Below, one piece after another: positions 1 to 7,960 of a stretch of 8,875 nt of DNA. The notes below the pieces were generated by a model. It had not been told where the DNA came from. It did not search any database and worked only from the letters and a program-made list of their open reading frames with translations. Position 1 is the first letter of the stretch, and each line of letters begins with the position of its first letter. This DNA comes from Methylobacterium sp. (GTDB lineage Bacteria; Pseudomonadota; Alphaproteobacteria; Rhizobiales; Beijerinckiaceae), in the NCBI GenBank assembly GCA_021154065.1, contig JAJKJG010000057.1:1-8875 (forward strand), in the 5' to 3' direction. A program made the translations under genes and the position numbers.

Positions 1-446
1 GCGAACAGGCAGGTCCGCTCGTTTGCGGCGGCGAGCCGCTCATGCACGGGGCCGGCGCCACGGAAATTGTCGTGTGCGATGCCGAGCGCGACGCCGCGGG
101 CGCCGAGCGGCGTGTATTTGAGGTGCGAGACGAGCTCGCGCGCCTCGGCGTCAGTGTCGACCATCGGCACCATGACGGCCTCGGCGCCGATGTCGGCCGC
201 ACGGGCGATGTGGTGGTAGCTCTTCGAGGGCACGCGGACGATCGCCGGCAGTTGCGCCGCCTCGCAGTAGCGCACCGCGCTCTTCACCGTTTCGAAGGAG
301 AAGCCCGAATGCTCCATGTCGATGAAGACGAAGTCGCAGCCCGCCCCTTTCAGGATGTGGCCGATCCCCGGCGTCGCGAACTCGATGAGGAAATGACCGA
401 GCTTGAGCTCGCGCGACCGGCACAGCCGTTTCAAGGCGTTCGTCAT
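1..446 (-). CDS. HpcH/HpaI-family class II aldolase, N-terminal part (cut by the left window edge)
   Basis: Reading leftward from 446, the first 148 codons encode a protein beginning MTNALKRLCRSRELKLGHFL. The segment CDFVFIDMEHSGFSFET (residues 37-53) matches the HpcH/HpaI barrel signature. H46 aligns with the catalytic histidine (H45 in E. coli HpaI) and R71 in IVRVP with the carboxylate-binding arginine (R70). GAEAVMVPMVDT and YTPLGARGVAL follow in the expected order. The window ends just before the Q-x-E and Asp metal-ligand region, so about 100 residues are missing and metal binding cannot be judged. The family cleaves 2-keto-3-deoxy or 4-hydroxy-2-oxo acids to pyruvate plus an aldehyde in the cytoplasm. 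The start is supported by GGAGG (456-460) nine bases upstream. The gene is divergent from the ABC importer operon, suggesting shared regulation and a role in breaking down its substrate. The exact substrate is unknown; citrate-lyase-beta-like relatives are less likely given the DMEH motif. Confidence 0.9.
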   Translation of the reverse strand, partial: MTNALKRLCRSRELKLGHFLIEFATPGIGHILKGAGCDFVFIDMEHSGFSFETVKSAVRYCEAAQLPAIVRVPSKSYHHIARAADIGAEAVMVPMVDTDAEARELVSHLKYTPLGARGVALGIAHDNFRGAGPVHERLAAANERTCLF

Positions 447-632
447 CCCCGCCGTCCTCCAGGCCGCTCCGGCGGCGGGCGCCATTCTCCATGACGAAGA
501 GGAGCCGTAAAGCCCGGCGCGCGCCGTAGCCGAAATCGTGTCGGGTCCTCGCTTGTGCCAGAATTCGCCGGTGCTAAGCTTCGGGGCGCGAAGAAGCCGG
601 AAAGGCTCTCGCGATCCAGGGAGGAAACCAGC
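447..632. promoter_or_regulatory. Divergent intergenic region with promoters for the aldolase and the importer operon
   Basis: These 186 bp separate two genes that start in opposite directions, so both promoters must lie here or inside the neighbouring gene starts. On the plus strand, CTTGTG (552-557) and CTAAGC (574-579), 16 bases apart, are a weak match to an alphaproteobacterial sigma-70-type promoter. Just downstream, CTTCG (579-583) and CGAAG (589-593) form a 5-bp stem with a 5-base loop that could be an operator half-site pair or a leader hairpin. No clear promoter is visible for the minus strand, and no regulator gene is in the window. The intergenic role is certain from gene layout; the exact boxes are guesses. 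Confidence 0.35.
620..624 (+). promoter_or_regulatory. Ribosome binding site that fixes the start of the substrate-binding protein gene
   Basis: GGAGG lies eight bases before the ATG at 633. The reading frame stays open upstream to a GTG at 555, but that candidate lacks a comparable site and would bury the Tat signal 26 residues inside the protein. The ATG at 633 is therefore the start. Confidence 0.85.
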
Positions 633-1955
633 ATGGCTCAAGTCACTCGCCGCAAGCTTCTGAAACTGTCCGGCGCCGGCGCCGTCGCGGCGAAAACCGG
701 CGGGATCGCCGCGATCCTCGCGACCGGGCGCGCGCCTGCCTACGCCCAGACCCCGACCGTGCACTGGATCCGCTGGAACGACTTCGTCCCGGCATCCGAC
801 CAGCTGCTCCGCCGCGAGCTCCTGCCCGAGTGCGAGAAGGCGATCGGGGTGAAGGTCAACCTCGAGACCGTCAACGGCAACGACCTGCAGCCGCGCATCA
901 CCTCGGCGATCCAGTCGGGCGCCGGCCCCGACCTGTTCATGCTGTTCAACAACCACCCGCACCTTTACGCCGCGAGCGCCGTCGACCTCTCCGACATCGC
1001 CGAGGACATCGGCAAGACGCAGGGCGGCTGGTACAAGGTCTCGTCGGGCAACTGCAACGACGGCAAGAAGTGGCTGTCGATGCCGTTCTGCATCATCGGC
1101 GCCATGAATGCCTATCGCAAATCCTGGTTTGAGGAGGTCGGCTACAGCAAGTATCCCGAGACCTGGGACGAGTTCCGCGACGCCGGCAAGAAGCTCAAGG
1201 CCAAGGGCCATCCGATCGGCCAGGCGCTCGGCCATTCGTTCGGCGATCCGCCGACCTTCGCCTACCCGCTGATGTGGTCCTATGGCGGCAACGAGGTCGA
1301 CGAGAGCGGCAAGGTCATCATCAACTCGAAGGAGACGATCGAATCGGTGAAGTACATGGTCGCGCTCTGGAAGGAGGCCTGCGACGAGGGCGGCCTCGCC
1401 TGGGACGACTCGAGCAACAACCGCGCCTTCCTGTCGGGAACGATCTCCTCGACCCTTAACGGCGCCTCGATCTACATCGAGGCGATGCGCAAGCCCGACC
1501 AGTACAAGACCGAGAAGGGCGCGGCCCTCCATACCGACATCCTGCACGCGCCGCTGCCCAAGGGTCCGGCCGGGCAGTTCGGCATGCACACCTTCGAGTC
1601 GCACCTGATGCCGAGCTATTCGAAGAACCAGAAGGCGGCGAAGGACTTCCTGCGCTGGATGCACACGCCGGCGAACTACGAGAAGTGGTTCAACTCACAG
1701 AAGGGCTTCGCGACCGCACCGACGGCCGACTGGGAGAAGAGCAAGATGTGGGAGGAGAACCCCGTCATGCTGCCGTTCAAGGTCGCCGGCAGGCTCGGCG
1801 AGCTGCCGGGCCGCAAGGGCCTGCCGAACGCGCGCGCCGGCGAGGTGCTGTCGAAATACGTGATCGTCGACATGTACGCCAAGGCCGTCCAGGGCGGCAC
1901 CGCCGAGGAGGCGGTCGCCTGGGCCGAGGGCGAGCTCAAGAAGGTCTACGTCTGA
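633..1955 (+). CDS. Family 1 extracellular substrate-binding protein of a sugar-type ABC importer, Tat-exported
   Basis: The 440-residue product is the periplasmic binding component of the importer encoded downstream. It opens with a twin-arginine signal: T5-R6-R7-K8-L9-L10-K11 matches the S/T-R-R-x-F/L-L-K consensus, followed by a small and hydrophobic stretch and a likely cleavage after AYA (36-38). This implies folded export. The mature part has the family hallmark SGAGPDLFMLFNNHPHLY (residues 95-112) and the overall length of MalE/UgpB-type proteins (SBP_bac_1). Later segments such as WKEACDEGGLAWDDSSNNRAF are typical of Gram-negative members. Ligand specificity cannot be read from sequence; sugars, polyols, glycerol phosphate and other polar solutes all fall in this family. 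It is the first gene of the operon and is separated from the first permease gene by 68 bp holding a strong hairpin, which would favour more binding protein than membrane protein. Confidence 0.93.
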   Translation: MAQVTRRKLLKLSGAGAVAAKTGGIAAILATGRAPAYAQTPTVHWIRWNDFVPASDQLLRRELLPECEKAIGVKVNLETVNGNDLQPRITSAIQSGAGPDLFMLFNNHPHLYAASAVDLSDIAEDIGKTQGGWYKVSSGNCNDGKKWLSMPFCIIGAMNAYRKSWFEEVGYSKYPETWDEFRDAGKKLKAKGHPIGQALGHSFGDPPTFAYPLMWSYGGNEVDESGKVIINSKETIESVKYMVALWKEACDEGGLAWDDSSNNRAFLSGTISSTLNGASIYIEAMRKPDQYKTEKGAALHTDILHAPLPKGPAGQFGMHTFESHLMPSYSKNQKAAKDFLRWMHTPANYEKWFNSQKGFATAPTADWEKSKMWEENPVMLPFKVAGRLGELPGRKGLPNARAGEVLSKYVIVDMYAKAVQGGTAEEAVAWAEGELKKVYV

Positions 1956-1973
1956 GCCTAGAAGCAGGGATGA

Positions 1974-2006
1974 AGCCTCCCGACCGGCGATGACCGGCGG
2001 GAGGCT
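1974..2006 (+). promoter_or_regulatory. Intercistronic mRNA hairpin between binding-protein and permease genes
   Basis: AGCCTCCCG (1974-1982) pairs perfectly with CGGGAGGCT (1998-2006). Inside, CCGG (1984-1987) pairs with CCGG (1994-1997), leaving one bulged A and a 6-base loop, CGATGA. The stem is therefore 9 + 4 bp and almost all G-C. There is no T-run after it, so it is unlikely to be an intrinsic terminator. In binding-protein operons such as malEFG, a structure at this place protects the 3' end of the binding-protein message and lowers expression of downstream genes; the same role is inferred here. The 3' arm contains GGGAGG, a good ribosome-binding sequence that is too far (19 bases) from the permease ATG and would be paired in the stem. 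Confidence 0.7.
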
Positions 2007-2023
2007 CTACCGGGACAGGTCCG

Positions 2024-2965
2024 ATGACGGTCAGCACCGCCGGCACGATCAGGGCGGCGCCGCAGGCTCCGCGGAGCGTGCCGCGCCGCCGCCTGCTCGA
2101 GGACGAGCGCTGGCTCGCCTTCGTGCTGCTCGTGCCGACGATGGTGCTGCTCTGCCTCTTCATCGCCTATCCGTTCGCGCGCGGCATCATCCTGTCGGTG
2201 ACGGATTCGCGGGTCGGGGTGCCGGGCACCTTCGTCGGGGCGGCGAATTTCGAGCGCATCTGGAACGACGGCATCTTCCGCCAGGCGGTCTACAACACCT
2301 TCGTCTATACGGGCGTGACGACGGTCTTCAAGCTCGGGATCGGCCTCTGGCTGGCGCTCCTCCTCAACCGCCACTTCAAGGGCAAGGCGATCGTGCGCGC
2401 CTTCATCCTCCTGCCCTTCATCATCCCGACGGTGCTCTCGACATTCGCCTGGAAATGGATGTTCGACCCGACCTTCAGCGTCATCAATTGGGGGCTGTTC
2501 CAGCTCGGGCTGATCAAGCGCTCGATCAATTGGCTCGGCGATCCCGACCTCGCGATGTTTTCGATCATGGTCGTCAACGTCTGGCGCGGGGTGCCGTTCT
2601 TCGCCATCAGCCTCCTCGCCGGCCTGCAGACCATCAGCCCGGAGCTCAACGAGGCGGCGGCGATCGACGGCGCGCGGCCGTGGCAGCGCTTCTGGCACAT
2701 CACCTGGCCGCTGCTCCTGCCGGTCACGATGGTCGTGGTGCTGTTCTCGATCATCCAGACCTTCGCCGATTTCCAGATCGTCTACGTCATGACCGGCGGC
2801 GGGCCGGCGAACGCGACCCATCTGTTTGCGACCTATGCCTACCAGATCGGCGTCGGCACGGGACTTCTCAGCCAGGGCGCCGCGATCTCGCTCGCGATGT
2901 TCCCGATCCTGTTCCTGGTCGTGATCGTGCAGCTGCTCTACATCCGCCGCGTGGAGACCCGCTGA
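2024..2965 (+). CDS. ABC importer permease, MalF/UgpA type
   Basis: The 313-residue inner-membrane protein is one half of the transport channel. After a basic N-terminal tail (residues 1-28) it has about six membrane segments, near residues 30-52, 88-115, 123-147, 176-200, 228-249 and 285-306. The cytoplasmic EAA loop that docks on the ATPase is clear: ELNEAAAIDGARPWQRFW (207-224) followed by PLLLP. VMTGGGPANATHLFATYAY (255-273) is the usual MalF/UgpA-type signature near the substrate path. The ATG at 2024 is the only reasonable start, since an in-frame stop sits at 1991. Its ribosome binding site is weak (AGG at 2017-2019, four bases away), so low translation or dependence on the upstream gene is likely. 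It overlaps the next gene by one base (TGATG). Confidence 0.95.
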   Translation: MTVSTAGTIRAAPQAPRSVPRRRLLEDERWLAFVLLVPTMVLLCLFIAYPFARGIILSVTDSRVGVPGTFVGAANFERIWNDGIFRQAVYNTFVYTGVTTVFKLGIGLWLALLLNRHFKGKAIVRAFILLPFIIPTVLSTFAWKWMFDPTFSVINWGLFQLGLIKRSINWLGDPDLAMFSIMVVNVWRGVPFFAISLLAGLQTISPELNEAAAIDGARPWQRFWHITWPLLLPVTMVVVLFSIIQTFADFQIVYVMTGGGPANATHLFATYAYQIGVGTGLLSQGAAISLAMFPILFLVVIVQLLYIRRVETR

Positions 2966-3816
2966 TGATCGAGGGAGCGGCATGGCGGCGCTGGGTCTAT
3001 TTCCGCCTGCCGCTCGGGTTCCTGGTGCTGTGGCTGCTGTTCCCGTTCTACTGGATGCTGATCACCGCGGTGCGTCCCGACGGCGAGCTCTATCGGCCCT
3101 GGAATGCGACGAACTACACGCCGTTCTGGACCACGAACCCGACCTGGGCGCATGTCGAGTACCTGTTCGAGGAGACCATCTTCGGCACGTGGATGTGGAA
3201 CACGATGGTGATCGCGCTCGCCTCGACGGCGATCTCGCTCGTCTGCGGCGTGCTCGCCGGCTATGCGCTGTCGCGGCTCAAGTTCCCCTTCGCCGGCTCG
3301 CTCGGCACCGGCATCTTCATCACCTATCTCGTGCCGCAGACGCTGCTCTTCATTCCGCTCGCCGAGATCATCCGCAACTACCGCCTCGGCGACACGCCCT
3401 GGGCCTTGATCCTGACCTACCCGACCTTCCTGATCCCATTCTGCACCTGGCTGATGATGGGCTACTTCAAGGCGATCCCGAAGGAGCTCGAGGAATGCGC
3501 CCGCATCGACGGCGCGGCGCGCTGGCAGGCGATGCTCTACATCGTCATCCCGGTGGCGCTGCCCGGCATCCTCTCGGCCGGCATCTTCGCCTTCACGCTG
3601 TCGTGGAACGAGTTCATCTACGCCCTCGTGTTCCTGTCCTCGCCCGAGCAGAAGACGGTGCCGGTGGGCGTCGTGTCCGAGCTCATCCGCGGCGACGTGT
3701 TCTTCTGGGGGCCGCTGATGGCCGGAGCGCTCCTCGGCTCGATCCCGGTCGCGATCGTCTACTCGTTCTTCGTCGAGCACTACGTCGCCGGGCTCACCGG
3801 CTCGGTCAAAGGCTGA
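2965..3816 (+). CDS. ABC importer permease, MalG/UgpE type
   Basis: The 283-residue inner-membrane protein is the second channel subunit. Membrane segments lie near residues 13-35, 77-103, 112-134, 144-167, 193-223 and 246-270. The EAA loop reads [20 protein letters not shown] (174-193) followed by PVALP, with the invariant D-G-A and the glycine-proline spacing of MalG-like proteins. [12 protein letters not shown] (213-224) is another family signature. The ATG overlaps the last base of the preceding stop codon (TGATG), and GGAGA (2953-2957) lies seven bases upstream, so the two permeases are translationally coupled and made in equal amounts. The frame of this gene happens to be open back through the first permease gene to 1990, but the protein-like sequence starts only here. 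Confidence 0.95.
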   Translation: MIEGAAWRRWVYFRLPLGFLVLWLLFPFYWMLITAVRPDGELYRPWNATNYTPFWTTNPTWAHVEYLFEETIFGTWMWNTMVIALASTAISLVCGVLAGYALSRLKFPFAGSLGTGIFITYLVPQTLLFIPLAEIIRNYRLGDTPWALILTYPTFLIPFCTWLMMGYFKAIPKELEECARIDGAARWQAMLYIVIPVALPGILSAGIFAFTLSWNEFIYALVFLSSPEQKTVPVGVVSELIRGDVFFWGPLMAGALLGSIPVAIVYSFFVEHYVAGLTGSVKG

Positions 3817-3832
3817 GCGGAGCGCCGGCGCG

Positions 3833-4927
<1,095 letters not shown>

Positions 4928-4928
4928 C

Positions 4929-4946
4929 GGCGCGCCGCTTAAGCGG
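4929..4946. terminator. Possible weak bidirectional terminator at the convergent gene junction
   Basis: Only 11 bp separate the TGA of the ATPase gene from the TAA of the RraA-like gene. The junction contains GGCGCGCC (4929-4936) overlapping the 12-bp perfect palindrome CCGCTTAAGCGG (4935-4946), which includes the TAA on the minus strand. As RNA it gives a 4-bp G-C stem with a UUAA loop on either strand. There is no T-run, so an efficient intrinsic terminator is not shown; transcripts from both operons may overlap here. Confidence 0.3.
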
Positions 4947-5601
4947 GCGGGCCGAACACCTGCAGCGTCGTCTCGCCGGCCGACAGCCGGCGGTCCCATT
5001 CCTCCTCGACCCGCACCTTCGCTTGCGCCGCCTCGAGCCAGGCGACGGCCTCGGCGCGCGGGATCGCGACGACGCCGTCGTCGTCGGCGAGGATGAGGTC
5101 GTGCGGCTCGACCCGGATGCCGCCGCAGACGATCGCGGCGCCGACCGTGCCGCGCTCGATCGAGACCGGGCCGCGGGCGGTGTTGCCGAGCGTGAAGACC
5201 GGGAAGTCGGGCCAGGCGGCGATCGGTCCGATGTCGCGCACGGCGCCGTTGACGATCATCCCGGCGGCGCCGTTGCGTCGTGCCGCGCCGCAGAGATGCT
5301 CGCCGACTACGGCGCTCTGCAGGCAGCCGCCGGCGTCGATGACGATCACGTCGCCGCCGCGCGCCAGCGCCACGGCATGCAGCGCTGCGCCGATGTCGCC
5401 GGGCTCGCACCAGGCGGTGACCGCCGGGCCGACAAGGCGCGGGCCGCCGTGCAGCGGCCGCAAGGGGCGGATGCGCGGGTCGAGCAGGAGCCGGCCGCGG
5501 GAGACGTCGGAGGCGATCGTCGTCGGGATCGCGGCCCAGCCCGACAGGACGGCTTCGGGGAGGGGCGGCGGCTCGGGCGGGCGGAACACTTCGGTCGGCA
5601 T
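4939..5601 (-). CDS. RraA-like / HMG-CHA aldolase-family protein
   Basis: The 220-residue product belongs to the RraA-like fold (PF03737). This fold includes class II pyruvate aldolases acting on 4-hydroxy-4-methyl-2-oxoglutarate or 4-carboxy-4-hydroxy-2-oxoadipate, oxaloacetate decarboxylases, and the E. coli RNase E inhibitor RraA. GGDVIVIDAGG (82-92), VVGEHLCGAARRNGAAGMIV (98-117) and NGAVRDIGP (118-126) are family blocks. R122-D123 match the catalytic arginine and metal-site aspartate of the aldolase (R123-D124 in Pseudomonas putida), whereas E. coli RraA lacks that aspartate, so an enzyme is more likely than an RNase E regulator. E101 stands where P. putida aldolase has D102. The start is the ATG at 5601, with GAGGAG six bases upstream (5608-5613); the frame is open further up but would overlap the preceding gene. 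It is the last gene of its operon, 29 bp after the MmgE/PrpD gene. Substrate unknown. Confidence 0.88.
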   Translation of the reverse strand: MPTEVFRPPEPPPLPEAVLSGWAAIPTTIASDVSRGRLLLDPRIRPLRPLHGGPRLVGPAVTAWCEPGDIGAALHAVALARGGDVIVIDAGGCLQSAVVGEHLCGAARRNGAAGMIVNGAVRDIGPIAAWPDFPVFTLGNTARGPVSIERGTVGAAIVCGGIRVEPHDLILADDDGVVAIPRAEAVAWLEAAQAKVRVEEEWDRRLSAGETTLQVFGPPA

Positions 5602-5630
5602 CGCGGGCTCCTCGGGGGGGTCGGAAGTCT

Positions 5631-7007
5631 TCAGGCGGCGCCGGCCGCCTGGCGCCGCTCGCCCGCCCACCGCGGCGCGGCAAGAAGCAGCGGCAGGAGG
5701 TCGCTCTCGAGCCGGGCGCCGCAGTCGAGCGCCTCGACCGCGGCGGCGATCGCCGCCCGCCTGCTCCGCGGCACCGCGGCGGCGAGCAGCTCGAATTTCG
5801 CCCCGAGCTCGTCATCGCCGAGCGGCGCGTCGGCATCGCCGCGCGCCGCGGTCGGGGCCGATTCGAGCACCCGGCCGTCGTCGAGGACGATGCGTACCGA
5901 CGCGATGCGCTCGGCGGGAAAACGGCGCGTGAACTCGCCGCGCTCGGCAACCGTGATGCGCTCGAGCAGGCGAAGGACCCTCTCGTCGCGCAAGCCCTCG
6001 CCTGAGATGTCCCCGGGACCGAGATGTCCCCGCACGAGCGCGGCGGCGAGCGGGAAGCCGAGCCCGTATTGCGCCTCCTCGGTCGTTGCCGGCGGCCTCG
6101 TGCCGAGGCGCGCCGCGGCGTCGAACGTCTCGACCGCGACCGACCTGATGCGCTCCGGATCGAGGCGCGCACCTCCGGCCAGCGCCGGCGCGGTCAGCGC
6201 CAGCGCGGCCTCGATCGCCGGCTGCGCCCAGCGGCAGACCGGCTGCGGCTTGAAATAGAGCTCGAGGATGCGCCAGCGCCGGCCGAGATCCGACCACGGC
6301 TCCGCCGCCCCGCCGGCCTCGATCGTGATCGCCGGCGCGCCGGTGAACCCGTCGGCGGCGAGATAGGCCGCGCTCACGCCGGCGAAGGCGCCCCAGCCGG
6401 AGCCGTCCTTGACCATCGTCGGGTGGTCGATGCAGCGCATCATCTGGCTGCGCGGCCCGTGATATTCGGCGATGCCGAGGGCGTGGCGGGTGGCGTCCGC
6501 CGAAAGGCCGAGCAGCCGGGCCGCAACCGCGGCGCAGCCGAGCGCATTCCAAGCGCCCGAGGTGTGGTAGTCCGGCACGCTGGCGTGGAGCGCGATGCCG
6601 GCCCGGATCGCCACCTCGTAGCCGAGGACGAGCGCCACGAGGAGATCGCGTCCGTCGCCGCCGCCTTCCGCGTCGGCCACGGCAAAGAGCGCCGGCAGCA
6701 CGGCGACGCCGGCGTGGCCCTTGGTCAGCGGGTGGCCGTCATGGGCGTCGAAGGCGTCGATCGTCGAGGCGCCGGCGAAGGCGGCGCCGGCCGGGCTGGC
6801 GCGGCGGCCGTCGAGGAGAATGCGCGCGCCGCCCGCGCCCGTGCCCATGTGGCGGACGGCATGGTCCCGGACGATGCGCGACAGGTCGGTCTTAACCCCG
6901 CTCGCCGCGACGCCGACGAGGTCGAGCACGCAGCGCTTCGCCTGCGCGACGACAGGGCGCGGCAAGTCGTCGAAGCCAAGATCGTGAATGAAGGCGAGCG
7001 GCGTCAC
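5631..7007 (-). CDS. MmgE/PrpD-family protein (2-methylcitrate dehydratase-like)
   Basis: The 458-residue cytoplasmic protein has the family's usual length. This family holds 2-methylcitrate dehydratase, cis-aconitate decarboxylase and many uncharacterised dehydratases, isomerases or decarboxylases of di- and tricarboxylates. STIDAFDAHDGHPLTKGHAG (81-100) then VAVLPALFAVAD is the hallmark active-site block with acidic residues and histidines. MVKDGSGWGAFAGVSAAYLA (198-217), with K200 at the usual lysine position, and YFKPQPVCRWAQPAIEA later in the protein are further family blocks. No methylcitrate synthase or lyase is nearby, so a propionate role is unlikely. Translation starts at GTG 7007, which overlaps the TGA of the upstream amidohydrolase gene in a GTGA junction; GGAGG (7015-7019) lies seven bases before it. 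The two proteins are thus translationally coupled and probably act in sequence. Confidence 0.92.
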   Translation of the reverse strand: MTPLAFIHDLGFDDLPRPVVAQAKRCVLDLVGVAASGVKTDLSRIVRDHAVRHMGTGAGGARILLDGRRASPAGAAFAGASTIDAFDAHDGHPLTKGHAGVAVLPALFAVADAEGGGDGRDLLVALVLGYEVAIRAGIALHASVPDYHTSGAWNALGCAAVAARLLGLSADATRHALGIAEYHGPRSQMMRCIDHPTMVKDGSGWGAFAGVSAAYLAADGFTGAPAITIEAGGAAEPWSDLGRRWRILELYFKPQPVCRWAQPAIEAALALTAPALAGGARLDPERIRSVAVETFDAAARLGTRPPATTEEAQYGLGFPLAAALVRGHLGPGDISGEGLRDERVLRLLERITVAERGEFTRRFPAERIASVRIVLDDGRVLESAPTAARGDADAPLGDDELGAKFELLAAAVPRSRRAAIAAAVEALDCGARLESDLLPLLLAAPRWAGERRQAAGAA

Positions 7008-7852
7008 GGCGCGACCTCCGGCTCGGCAAGGAAGCGATCGAGCTCGGCCCGCACGCGGCGCGGATCGGCGTCGCGCATCGTCGGCAGGCGGTCGCGGGCG
7101 CGGCGCACGTCATCGAGCGCGATCTCGGCCGAGATCACCTGCGGCCTCTCGCCCGCCCGCGCGAGCTCGCGCCCGAAGGCGTCGAGGATGCGCGAGCCGC
7201 CCCAGAATTTAAGACCGCCGCGCGCGCCGCAATGGTTCGCCATCACCAGCGGCAGCCCGTAGGTCAGCGCCGTATGGGAGAGGTTCACCGTCCAGCCGGT
7301 GCGGTTGTCGAGATCGTCGACGACGTGCAGCGACGAGGCGACCGGCACGAGGAGCAGGCTCGCGCCGCGCAGCGCCGCGAGCCAGGGCAGCGCCGGGTTC
7401 CAGGTCTCGGCGCAGATGAGGGTGGCGAGCGACCACGCGCCATGCCGGGCTAGGCCGATGCGCTCGCCCTTGGCGTAATACCGCCCCTCGGTGAGGCGGC
7501 CGTAGGTCGGCAGGTTGAGCTTGCGATGGACGTGCAGCACGCGGCCGCGCGAGACCAGGGCCTGGCTGTTGTGGAAGCGCCCGCCGCCGCCGTCCTCGAT
7601 GAAGCCGACCGAGACGAGCATGCTGCCTGCCGCGTCGGCCAGCGCCTGGAGCTCCGGTGCATGCTGCGACCGGGCGAGACGCGGCAGATCGGGCTCGGAG
7701 AGATAATCCGTGAGCGACAGCTCGGGGAAGACGAGGAGTTCCGCCCCGCGGCCGTGCGCCTCGTCGATCGCCGCGCGATGCAAAGAGAGGTTCGCTTCGA
7801 TGTCGCCTGGGCGACATTCGATCTGCGCCGCGGCGACGGTGAGGCTGGTCAT
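7004..7852 (-). CDS. Nitrilase-superfamily carbon-nitrogen hydrolase
   Basis: The 282-residue product has the complete nitrilase-superfamily active site (PF00795): E44 in LVFPELSLTDY, K111 in HRKLNLPTYG, second glutamate E122 in TEGRYYAKGE, and nucleophile C147 in LATLICAETWNP. The LPTYG-x-x-x-E-x-RYY block resembles the amidase/glutaminase branch (as in the amidase domain of NAD synthetase) more than true nitrilases, so hydrolysis of an amide or carbamoyl bond with ammonia release is the best guess. It is cytoplasmic, with no signal peptide. The ATG at 7852 opens a normal N-terminus (VAAAQIECRPGDIEANL), but its ribosome site, GAGG, lies only three bases away, closer than usual. It is the first gene of the operon and overlaps the MmgE/PrpD gene by four bases. 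Substrate unknown; an amide intermediate handed to the downstream enzymes is an inference. Confidence 0.9.
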   Translation of the reverse strand: MTSLTVAAAQIECRPGDIEANLSLHRAAIDEAHGRGAELLVFPELSLTDYLSEPDLPRLARSQHAPELQALADAAGSMLVSVGFIEDGGGGRFHNSQALVSRGRVLHVHRKLNLPTYGRLTEGRYYAKGERIGLARHGAWSLATLICAETWNPALPWLAALRGASLLLVPVASSLHVVDDLDNRTGWTVNLSHTALTYGLPLVMANHCGARGGLKFWGGSRILDAFGRELARAGERPQVISAEIALDDVRRARDRLPTMRDADPRRVRAELDRFLAEPEVAP

Positions 7853-7856
7853 GGCC

Positions 7857-7960
7857 CTCTTGTCATTCCGGGGCGACGCGAAGCGTCGAGCCCGGAACCC
7901 ATAAACACCGGCGGCACCGAAGAGGCCGCGGCGGGATTATTTGTGCGCCCTCGACAAGAG
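7857..7960 (-). promoter_or_regulatory. Complementary octamers, one overlapping the amidohydrolase ribosome binding site
   Basis: CTCTTGTC at 7857-7864 (plus strand) is the exact reverse complement of GACAAGAG at 7953-7960. In a minus-strand transcript, CTCTTGTC from the spacer could pair with GACAAGAG, whose last bases form the GAGG ribosome site just before the ATG at 7852. This would hide the site. The octamer match is seen directly; regulation is speculative and an 8-base match can arise by chance. Confidence 0.3.

Noticed and set aside
42..494. Plus-strand open frame and an alternative minus-strand frame (151-492) over the aldolase gene
   Set aside because: Neither translation resembles a protein family. 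The minus-strand frame starting at 446 gives a clear HpcH/HpaI sequence with a good ribosome site.
555..632. Upstream GTG start for the binding protein
   Set aside because: It would add 26 residues ahead of the twin-arginine motif, and GGAGG at 620-624 points to the ATG at 633.
1990..2964. Apparent in-frame N-terminal extension of the second permease through the whole first permease gene, suggesting a fused protein
   Set aside because: The extension has no membrane segments and is Arg/Ala-rich. The first permease is clearly encoded in another frame, and the second permease has its own ATG and ribosome site at the TGATG junction.
5602..5670. Longer N-terminus for the RraA-like protein starting at 5670
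   Set aside because: It would overlap the end of the MmgE/PrpD gene, and the added residues are low-complexity; the ATG at 5601 has a strong ribosome site.
5631..7007. Assignment as PrpD of the methylcitrate cycle
   Set aside because: No prpB, prpC or prpR-like gene is adjacent, and the family is broad; only the family-level call is supported.
5023..7262. Two plus-strand open frames of about 410 codons (5023-6258 and 6024-7262)
   Set aside because: Both are antisense to genes with intact catalytic motifs and are low-complexity Arg/Ala/Gly-rich; they lack convincing ribosome sites.
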